From assembly GCA_018333395.1 (NCBI GenBank), contig JAGXSQ010000136.1, positions 1-6,367 on the forward strand: 6,367 nt of DNA. Reading direction: 5' to 3'. The notes under the pieces were generated by a model. That model was not told where the DNA came from and searched no databases. It worked only from the letters and a program-made list of their open reading frames with translations. Of this stretch, positions 1 to 5,409 are shown piece after piece; position 1 is the stretch's first letter, and each line of letters begins with the position of its first letter. This DNA comes from Dethiobacter sp. (GTDB taxonomy: Bacteria; Bacillota_D; Dethiobacteria; Dethiobacterales; Dethiobacteraceae). Position numbers and translations under genes: made by a program.

Positions 1-194
1 TCGGCCGGCCTCAGCTTCCCCTTGCCGGGAAAAGCATCCTGCCCGTGGATGCCATACTGTCGTACCCATCTTCTCACTGATACAGGGGTAACACCGATAT
101 CCTTGGCTACTTCAGAAGGTTTTTTCCCTAGCTCTGTAACAAGTTTTACCATTTCTTGCTTGTAGTCATCAGCAAATTTTTTATTAGTACTCAT
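1..194 (-). CDS. IS3-family transposase OrfA, N-terminal 64 residues
   Basis: The minus-strand frame starts at the ATG at 194-192 and runs off the window. OrfA is the DNA-binding half of IS3-family transposases; it recognises the element's ends and is usually joined to the OrfB catalytic part by programmed frameshifting. The visible protein begins MSTNKKFADDYKQEMVKLV and has a helix-turn-helix at about residues 26-45 (SEVAKDIGVTPVSVRRWV), followed by AFPGKGKL at 54-61, a signature of this OrfA type. The start is supported by AGAAGGGG (minus strand, 213-206), 11 bases upstream. It is transcribed against the McrB-like gene it interrupts. Whether the element is complete and active cannot be judged from this part. 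Confidence 0.88.
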   Translation of the reverse strand, partial: MSTNKKFADDYKQEMVKLVTELGKKPSEVAKDIGVTPVSVRRWVRQYGIHGQDAFPGKGKLRPA

Positions 195-220
195 GTTCCA
201 ACACGCCCCTTCTAGGTTTT

Positions 221-249
221 ATTATAGAACCTTTCTGCGTGTCCGGCAA
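221..249 (-). promoter_or_regulatory. Promoter of the transposase gene
   Basis: On the minus strand TTGCCG (249-244) is separated by 17 bases from a perfect TATAAT (226-221), and the orfA start lies 27 bases beyond the -10 box with a ribosome site between them. The arrangement fits a sigma-A promoter inside the element end. It points away from the McrB-like remnant and would not drive it. Confidence 0.6.
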
Positions 250-265
250 ACTGGGTATACTCTAG

Positions 266-1105
266 TTTCACCCTGACTATACATATTCCGATTTCGTTGG
301 ACAGATTCTGCCAAATGTCACGGAGGGCAACGTCAGCTACGAGTTTACGGCGGGCCCGTTTACCCGTTTGCTTGAAAAATCCTATAGAAATCCCGGCGAA
401 GAATACTATCTCATAATCGAGGAAATCAATCGCGGTAACGCTGCGGCGATATTCGGCGAGGTATTTCAGTTGCTTGACCGCGTTGACAGCGGGGAAAGTG
501 AGTACGGCATATCCAACGCCGACATAGCTCGAATCGTATATGGCGATGCTGCGCGCAAAGTACGCATTCCGTCGAATATGTCAATCATCGGCACGATGAA
601 TACTTCTGACCAGAACGTTTTCACGCTCGACACTGCCTTCCAGCGCAGGTGGAGTATGCGGATGATTGAAAACGACCTCGGTAAAGTAACATATGCAGAT
701 AATAAGATTTTGGATACAGATGTCACTTGGAGACGGTTTAACACGGCAATGAATTCCATCATACTCAGGAAAAATGTGCGTGTTACGTCCTCGGAAGATA
801 AGCGTCTCGGCGCGTTCTTTATCCGTGAAGCGGACCTCCGTTACGACGCAACGGAAGCTGACACGGCGGCCACCCCGGAGGAAAGGCGCATCGCCGCAAT
901 GCAAAACCGACAGTTCCCCGAAAAGATACTCAAATACCTTTGGGACGATGCGTTCAAATTTTCCCGCGAGGATATTTTTGAGACGGGGCAGTATATCAGT
1001 CTCGAGCAAATCATCCTCAAATTCCGCGAATCGCAGGGCAACGCCCGCTTTTCTATTTTCAAAGAGGATGTGTTTGCTGCGCTAATTTCGACGGATGATG
1101 AATAG
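266..1105 (+). pseudogene. McrB-type AAA+ NTPase (LlaJI R1-like), 5' truncated by IS
   Basis: This is the C-terminal 279 codons of an McrB-family AAA+ NTPase, the motor of McrBC and LlaJI-type restriction systems, which translocates DNA and activates a partner nuclease. The frame is open from 266 and starts directly with FHPDYTYSDF, a conserved AAA_5/McrB segment lying between Walker A and Walker B. The Walker B region LIIEEINRGN is at 410-439, the sensor motif GTMNTSDQN begins at about 590, and the arginine-rich FQRRW follows. Walker A and the N-terminal DNA-recognition domain are absent from the window, replaced by insertion-sequence DNA. There is no plausible native start: TTG at 368 opens a 245-residue frame, but it lies between conserved motifs and has no good ribosome site. 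The next gene starts 22 bases after the stop. Loss of function is inferred; the missing 5' half may survive on the other side of the element. Confidence 0.85.
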
Positions 1106-1127
1106 TTGTGAAGGGTGGTGAGCCAAT

Positions 1128-2426
1128 ATGGACGTACTGGCAGAACTAACCGCTCGCTGCCATGTGAATAAAAACGAGGATGGAGACCGTTTCGTTGGCA
1201 TTAAGGCTGATGCAGACAACGCGATGGTCTACTTTCCCATCGGCTATAAACTGCCCGAAACGGAGCGAGATTTGCGGCAGGATATTCTGCACTTGATTTC
1301 TGTGCTTGCTGAGTTTACTGACCGCACGGATAGGATTCTTCAGATGCAGAAGTTTGAAGCCCCGCAGTCAGTAGATTTCCCAATAAACGCCTATATGGAA
1401 GTCATTAACTACTTTATGGAGCAAAACGGCTATTACACTGAGAAAGTGGCTCAATACAAGAATGGCGACCGTGGGAAATATGACTGGGCACGAACCTTGC
1501 GGAACAAGCGCCCGCTGATTCAGGCAAACGGCACACCCGCGTATATCGATTGCATCGTCCGCGTGTCCGCGCCGAACGACAGGAACATGATAACGCAGAT
1601 TCATAAGTTCTGCGTTTACGAGAGCTTCGTCAAGCTCGGCTGGCTTTTCACACCGTACTTGCCCGAAAAACCTACAATTCCCCGGAACAACAAAATGTTC
1701 CTTATGCTTCTGCGGGAAAAACTCGCTAATATATTTAACGACAAAGATAAGCGGCTCTTTAAGTCAATGATTGCAATGCTCGAGTATATGGACGAAAAAA
1801 CAAAAGAGAAGCAGTTCTACTTTGGCACAGACCGTTTTGAGTATGTCTGGGAAAAACTCATCGACCGGGTATTCGGCGAAAAGAATAAAGTCGACTACTT
1901 CCCGAAAACGCGGTGGGCACTCCGTGCAGGGCGGGGCAGGACAAATGCTGCGCTCGAGCCTGACACCATTATGCTGCACGATGGTAAGATTTACGTTATT
2001 GACGCGAAGTTCTACAAATTCGGAATCTCAGGCAATCCGGCCGACCTTCCGGAGTCGAGTTCGATAAACAAGCAGATAACCTACGGCGAGTACATTGCGA
2101 CGCAGGAGCGTTTCCGCGTGCGTTATGGCGGCGAGGTGCCTGTCTACAATGCATTTCTTATGCCATACAACGCACTTGAGAATAGATTCGGGACAAATGA
2201 TACTTTCGTGAATATCGGTGAAGCAACGGGAGACTGGAAGGTCGCTGGGCATAAGTATGAGCGTGTCCAAGGAATCCTCGTCGATACCCGATATTTGATG
2301 TACCACTACGTCGGCAAGCCAAAGAACCAGATTGCAGCACTGGCACGGAGCATTGAGAGCGCGTTTAATGCAACAGGCGGTCTACTGCCACCTGCAGATG
2401 ATGCGGCGGCAACGGCGATGGCTTGA
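1128..2426 (+). CDS. LlaJI-family restriction endonuclease subunit (McrC-like)
   Basis: A 432-residue protein of the LlaJI restriction endonuclease family, counterpart of LlaJI R2 and of McrC: the subunit that carries the nuclease site and binds the McrB-type AAA+ ring. The C-terminal half has a PD-(D/E)XK arrangement: P278-D279, then I-D292-A-K294 after a short hairpin, and a following Q316-ITYGEY helix like the Q-Y element of RecB/McrC-type nucleases. The N-terminal 200 residues are mostly a partner-interaction region by family analogy. The ATG is preceded by AAGGGTGGTGAG (1111-1122). The gene appears intact, and its motor partner lies 22 bases upstream in the same direction, so the two were probably co-translated. 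With that motor truncated, this subunit is expected to be inactive unless another McrB-type protein substitutes. LlaJI operons also encode cytosine methyltransferases; none is in the window. Confidence 0.85.
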   Translation: MDVLAELTARCHVNKNEDGDRFVGIKADADNAMVYFPIGYKLPETERDLRQDILHLISVLAEFTDRTDRILQMQKFEAPQSVDFPINAYMEVINYFMEQNGYYTEKVAQYKNGDRGKYDWARTLRNKRPLIQANGTPAYIDCIVRVSAPNDRNMITQIHKFCVYESFVKLGWLFTPYLPEKPTIPRNNKMFLMLLREKLANIFNDKDKRLFKSMIAMLEYMDEKTKEKQFYFGTDRFEYVWEKLIDRVFGEKNKVDYFPKTRWALRAGRGRTNAALEPDTIMLHDGKIYVIDAKFYKFGISGNPADLPESSSINKQITYGEYIATQERFRVRYGGEVPVYNAFLMPYNALENRFGTNDTFVNIGEATGDWKVAGHKYERVQGILVDTRYLMYHYVGKPKNQIAALARSIESAFNATGGLLPPADDAAATAMA

Positions 2427-2570
2427 CGCGGGAAGGGGATGTATGGCTGTGAGGGGGAAAAGCATAAATCCCTGCAAGTGGCTCATCCGCCATCTGCCGG
2501 GCAGCAATAGGTAGCCCGAAGCCAGTTTAATAAGTGGCGCATAGATTTCTTTGCCAGTGGCAAATCGGCG
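2427..2570 (+). other. 144-base gap between nuclease genes with a possible 23-codon frame
   Basis: This spacer is long for a cluster otherwise spaced by 1-22 bases. It contains a short frame, ATG at 2443 to TAG at 2512-2514 (starts MAVRGKSINP, 23 residues), preceded by GGAAGGGG at 2431-2438, four bases from the ATG. The peptide is not recognised and may be chance; the spacer could equally be the scar of a deletion. The frame of the following gene is open back to 2511 but offers no upstream ATG, GTG or TTG start. A TTTAAT at 2526-2531 has no matching -35 box, so no promoter is claimed. Confidence 0.3.
2550..2564. repeat. Perfect palindrome TTTGCC-AGT-GGCAAA before the GmrSD gene
   Basis: Six-base arms with a three-base centre end six bases before the ATG at 2571, where a Shine-Dalgarno site would be expected; no good ribosome site is visible otherwise. 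The core GCCAGTGG (2553-2560) is repeated at 2574-2581 just inside the gene, 21 bases downstream, about two helical turns. It could be an operator or a hairpin that limits translation. Function is inferred only. Confidence 0.5.
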
Positions 2571-4478
2571 ATGGCCAGTGGAACACCAAACCTGGAAAAG
2601 GAACTGGAAGAGCAACTTAAACATGACGGGTCCAAGATCGGGGGGCTTAGAATAAGTATCAAGAGTGTAAATCAATATCCAATCTCGCAACTGCTCGATG
2701 CGGACGGCAAGATGATTTTTGAAATTCCAAAATATCAACGGGAGTACACTTGGGGCAGTTACCAATGGGAAAATCTTTTTGATGACCTGCTCGATAATCA
2801 GGCGGGCTATTTCCTCGGCACGATCATCTGTATAGATACTTCGGTAGATGCTATCAACGCACCGAAGCGCGAGGTCGTTGACGGCCAGCAACGGCTCACT
2901 ACCATCAGTCTATTGCTGTGCGCTTTATACTCCTTGATAGCACAGCATAAAGGCGACCTCAGCGAAGACCAGCAGGACGACTTTTCCTTATTGAAGAGAA
3001 AGCTCGTCCTGAAGAATACGGCTTCGGGAATCCGCGTTATCCCTCAATCGCAGAACCATAATCTTGAGGACTACAGGGGCGTGTTAGCCGAGCAGAAGAT
3101 CATCTCACCTTCACCTATGCCTAAGTTCGCCGGAAACCGTCGTATTAAGAAGGCATTTGAATACTTCAAGAGACGGATTGCCAAAGCTGTGGAGGAAAAG
3201 AATCAGGATGCGGTAATTACGCTCTTTGAATTGCTCGAAAAGGTCAATTCATCTGTAATGGTTATGATAGAGGTTTCCAACCACTCGGCAGCGTATACGC
3301 TTTTCGAGTCGTTAAATAACCGTGGGACTCCGTTGACGGCGATAGACCTGATAAAGAATCTACTACTGGCAAAACTCGACTCGGCGGGCAGCGAATCGAT
3401 AGGCTATTACTTCACCCGTTGGCAGGCTATTCTAGAAAACATCGGCGACGATTACACCGTGCAGGAAAGGTTCTTCCGGCACAACTACAATGCGTTCCGT
3501 CGTTCGCTGAACAACCCGTTCACTAGTCCAACCGATACTCGCCAGTTCCCATTGGGTGCTTTAGCCACTCGGTCAAATTTGCTTGACATTTATGAGCGAA
3601 TTATAACTAGAGACCCACACACCTTTTTAGACGAGCTGACATGCAACGCGGAGTTGTATGCAAAAATTATAGTTCGTGATGCTGATTCGTTAAGTCCCGT
3701 ACTGCGCGATAGTTATCAATCGCTTTCACGGGTGCAAGGTACGCCGTCCTACTTGCTGTTGCTGTATTTGGAAAAGGTATATGCAGATTTAAGCCTATTT
3801 GAGTCCGATATCGCCAAAATCGCTCAGTTGATGATTACTTTCTTTGTCCGTCGTAATCTGACTGACTCCCCGCCGACTCGTGACCTGACAAGGATGTTCA
3901 TGGGGGTTATCGACGACATTGAGCAGAACAGCGCAAAAGGGCAACAGGTGTTTGATGTCATCAAAAAGTTGTTGACATCCAGTTTGGCTTCCGACGCTGT
4001 ATTCGAAGAAAAGCTCCGTGGTGCGATTTACGCTGACAACTACGACGTTGCCCGCTTCATCCTCTGCAAGATCGCCGAGAGCGGAATGACACGCGAGACT
4101 ACCGTTGACCTCTGGAAGCGCAATACCAATGGCGTGTACATTTGGACTCTCGAGCACATCTTCCCTGAAGGTGAAAATATTCCGAAAGCCTGGGTTGATA
4201 TGATTGCTAAGGGCAACCAGCAGAAAGCTAAAGAGATACAGTCGCAGTGCGTCCATACTCTCGGAAATCTGACCATCACTGGCTACAACAGTACGCTCTC
4301 CAATAAGCCGTTCGTGGAAAAGAGGGACAGGAAGGATAGCGACGGTCGTTTTATCGGCTACAAGAACGGGCTCAACCTGAATGGCGATGTGGCTTCCGAA
4401 GACGACTGGACTGCCACCAAAATCGCGAGCAGAACGGATGTCTTGGTAAGCAAAATTCTGCAAGTGTTCAAGCTTTAG
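2571..4478 (+). CDS. GmrSD-type restriction protein (DUF262 + DUF1524 fused)
   Basis: A 635-residue fusion of the two GmrSD halves, a type IV restriction family that cuts phage DNA carrying modified cytosines (glucosylated hydroxymethylcytosine in the founding example). The N-terminal DUF262 (GmrS-like, nucleotide-using) part has IPKYQREYTW at 52-61, DGQQRLTTI at 104-112 and FESLNNRGTPLT at 245-256, all standard. The C-terminal DUF1524 (GmrD-like HNH nuclease) part has the catalytic-type WTLEHIFPE at 525-533 (H529, P532) and HTLGNLTITGYNSTLSNKPF at 562-581. All key motifs are intact and the length is normal for fused forms. ATG 2571 is the only usable start upstream of the first motif; its ribosome site is poor and a palindrome sits there. 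It follows the LlaJI-like gene in the same direction and is followed one base later by another ATG. Its modified-base target cannot be read from sequence. Confidence 0.9.
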   Translation: MASGTPNLEKELEEQLKHDGSKIGGLRISIKSVNQYPISQLLDADGKMIFEIPKYQREYTWGSYQWENLFDDLLDNQAGYFLGTIICIDTSVDAINAPKREVVDGQQRLTTISLLLCALYSLIAQHKGDLSEDQQDDFSLLKRKLVLKNTASGIRVIPQSQNHNLEDYRGVLAEQKIISPSPMPKFAGNRRIKKAFEYFKRRIAKAVEEKNQDAVITLFELLEKVNSSVMVMIEVSNHSAAYTLFESLNNRGTPLTAIDLIKNLLLAKLDSAGSESIGYYFTRWQAILENIGDDYTVQERFFRHNYNAFRRSLNNPFTSPTDTRQFPLGALATRSNLLDIYERIITRDPHTFLDELTCNAELYAKIIVRDADSLSPVLRDSYQSLSRVQGTPSYLLLLYLEKVYADLSLFESDIAKIAQLMITFFVRRNLTDSPPTRDLTRMFMGVIDDIEQNSAKGQQVFDVIKKLLTSSLASDAVFEEKLRGAIYADNYDVARFILCKIAESGMTRETTVDLWKRNTNGVYIWTLEHIFPEGENIPKAWVDMIAKGNQQKAKEIQSQCVHTLGNLTITGYNSTLSNKPFVEKRDRKDSDGRFIGYKNGLNLNGDVASEDDWTATKIASRTDVLVSKILQVFKL

Positions 4479-4479
4479 G

Positions 4480-4768
4480 ATGAGCGATAAGTACGACCAT
4501 GAGCTACTAAAGAAACATCAAAGCATTTTTACTGCTTTCGAAGCCGACAACTGTGTAGGTCCATTATAATCATTCTGAGTTCGATAAGGTCGTTCTTGCG
4601 AGAGATGTTGAGCGATAAAAAAATTCGCAGGAATGGTTAAGCAGAGCAGTTATGTCGCTTGCCTTGATGAGCCAATCAAAGAAATTTGTCATCGGTATCA
4701 AAAGTGCAGTCGTAATGCACTATAAGGGTGTGCACGATTCCAAATCGTTAAAACTTGCACCGCCTTGA
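4480..4768 (+). pseudogene. Decayed small gene downstream of the GmrSD gene
   Basis: ATG 4480 lies one base after the TAG of the GmrSD gene and opens a 29-codon frame starting MSDKYDHELLKKHQSIF, ending at TAA 4567-4569. One frame over, the sequence continues in protein-like fashion as HYNHSEFDKVVLARDVER up to TAA 4616-4618. After that stop the same frame runs on through EWLSRAVMSLALMSQSKKF to TGA 4766-4768. A single extra C near 4561-4562 would join the first two parts. I read this as one gene of about 95 codons with a frameshift and an in-frame stop; alternatively only the 29-residue peptide is made. The family is not recognised. The tight junction suggests it once belonged to the same operon, perhaps as an accessory factor. 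Confidence 0.4.
4703..4748. repeat. Two adjacent hairpins
   Basis: AGTGCA (4703-4708) pairs with TGCACT (4716-4721) over a seven-base loop, and ACGATT (4734-4739) pairs with AATCGT (4743-4748) over CCA. They lie immediately before the terminator hairpin and overlap the end of the decayed frame. No family of structured RNA is recognised. Confidence 0.4.
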
Positions 4769-4790
4769 AATCAGGAGCGGTGCATTTTAT
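4756..4790. terminator. Bidirectional intrinsic terminator closing the defence cluster
   Basis: TGCACCGC (4756-4763) and GCGGTGCA (4777-4784) form a perfect eight-base GC-rich stem with a 13-base loop, followed by TTTTAT on the plus strand. An A-run (4750-4753) precedes the stem, giving a U-run for minus-strand transcripts two bases beyond the stem. It lies about 280 bases after the GmrSD stop and would end the rightward defence transcript. Confidence 0.75.
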
Positions 4791-4829
4791 CAATTCATTG
4801 TTACTTTGCCAAATAATCTACCATCTATT

Positions 4830-4847
4830 GATACAAAGGATTGTATC
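4830..4847. repeat. Perfect inverted repeat GATACAA-AGGA-TTGTATC
   Basis: Seven-base arms with a four-base loop. There is no T-run directly after it on either strand, so it is not a standard terminator; it may be a protein-binding palindrome or an RNA hairpin. Confidence 0.5.
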
Positions 4848-4958
4848 GGTGGGTGGTTTTGTTTTGCCCAAAAGCCCAGCATTTAAGCCATTCTTGCGGT
4901 TTTGCGAGGTGGCTTCTATCATTTTGTAGAGGTCTGAAATAGAGTTTTTTAACAGCAA

Positions 4959-4980
4959 CAGGACTTTGCTCCTGCTTTTT
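4959..4980 (+). terminator. Possible weak terminator
   Basis: CAGGA (4959-4963) pairs with TCCTG (4970-4974), followed by CTTTTT. The stem is only five bases, six with a bulge, so termination would be weak; no plus-strand gene ends just before it. Confidence 0.25.
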
Positions 4981-4999
4981 CGTCGGTTATGGCAAGGAG

Positions 5000-5072
5000 A
5001 ATCGTTGAAAATTAGAGGGGGGTGTGCAATTTTTCAGGCAAATCGTTGAAAGATTGGGATAATCGTTAAAAC
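5000..5072 (+). repeat. Tandem AATCGTTRAAAN motif cluster
   Basis: Copies are AATCGTTGAAAA at 5000-5011, AATCGTTGAAAG at 5041-5052 and AATCGTTAAAAC at 5061-5072. A fourth, AATCGTTAAAAC, at 4743-4754 is identical to the last. Spacings within the cluster are 41 and 20 bases, near four and two helical turns. GGGTGTGCA also occurs upstream of a copy at both 4726-4734 and 5020-5028. The pattern fits binding sites for a regulator; which one is unknown. Confidence 0.5.
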
Positions 5073-5300
5073 GTACATTTCAACCTTCCTTAAGCGATTG
5101 CACAGCACTGCCCATCTATCCGTTTGAAGGTGCCCGGCATACGCGAACGCGGAAAAGTATTTGATTAAGATGTGTTGCCCCAGACAAACCGGCAATTATT
5201 GGGAAACAGATAGGCGAAAACTGAAAAACTGCCAATTTCAAAACTCATAAGATTTTAAAAGAATTTCATGCGTCAGCTCTGCTAAAAAGCATGTAAAATA

Positions 5301-5328
5301 TTGACTTCAGAACATTTTGCACTATAAT
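5301..5328 (+). promoter_or_regulatory. Sigma-A-type promoter of the PAS activator gene
   Basis: TTGACT (5301-5306), a 16-base spacer and a perfect TATAAT (5323-5328). Transcription should begin near 5335, giving a leader of about 75 bases. The leader holds a three-codon frame, ATG CAG CTT TAA at 5382-5393, probably chance. The regulator gene therefore seems to be expressed by the housekeeping sigma factor, not by sigma-54. Confidence 0.8.
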
Positions 5329-5409
5329 AATACGTGTAGTAGAAACTCTCGTAGATCTTCCAAAAAATTTCACTTGAGGTTATGCAGCTTTAACGGATTC
5401 GGAGGTTTG

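Larger units (their letters stand above)
1..264 (-). mobile_element. IS3-family insertion sequence, left end (partial)
   Basis: This is the upstream end of an insertion sequence that continues past base 1. It carries orfA on the minus strand and a promoter for it. The outer boundary is inferred: from about base 265 rightward the sequence reads as a conserved McrB-family segment, whereas the codon at 263-265 in that frame is a stop, so the junction must lie near 262-266. Read on the minus strand, the end would begin TAGAGTATACCCAG, followed shortly by GCCGGACA, which resembles in layout the IS2-type end (TAGA...CCC...GGACA). The second end and the target duplication are outside the window, so the exact terminal repeat cannot be confirmed. 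Confidence 0.75.
4769..5300. other. Gene-poor region between terminator and regulator promoter
   Basis: No reading frame here looks like a gene on either strand. The longest suggestive stretch is on the minus strand, ending at TAG 4820-4818 and read back through GLLGKTKPPTDTIL and SKVLLLLKNSISDLYKM to beyond 5000; it has no ribosome site or recognised domain and may be a gene remnant or chance. The region contains hairpins (4830-4847, 4959-4974), the AATCGTTRAAAN motif copies and an imperfect inverted repeat CATGC (5267-5271)/GCATG (5289-5293) just upstream of the promoter at 5301. It looks like regulatory plus degraded DNA. Confidence 0.5.

Noticed and set aside
581..1009. Open minus-strand frame of 142 codons
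   Set aside because: It is antisense to the conserved sensor and arginine-finger region of the McrB-like gene and shows no motif of its own.
368..1105. TTG at 368 as a genuine start of a shorter McrB-like protein
   Set aside because: Homologous sequence continues upstream in frame to 266, and no suitable ribosome site precedes the TTG.
2382..2891. Open minus-strand frame of 169 codons spanning the gap before the GmrSD gene
   Set aside because: Most of it is antisense to the conserved DUF262 motifs; no domain seen.
3795..4463. Long open frame (222 codons) on the minus strand
   Set aside because: It lies wholly opposite the conserved DUF1524 half of the GmrSD gene, has no recognisable domain and no ribosome site; a shadow frame.
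4992..5010. TGGCAAGG...TTGA as a sigma-54 -24/-12 promoter
   Set aside because: The GG and GC elements do not have the required ten-base spacing and the -12 GC is missing.
5000..5072. AATCGTTRAAAN copies as a CRISPR array
   Set aside because: The units are only 12 bases and the intervals (8 and 29 bases) are unequal; no cas genes are present.
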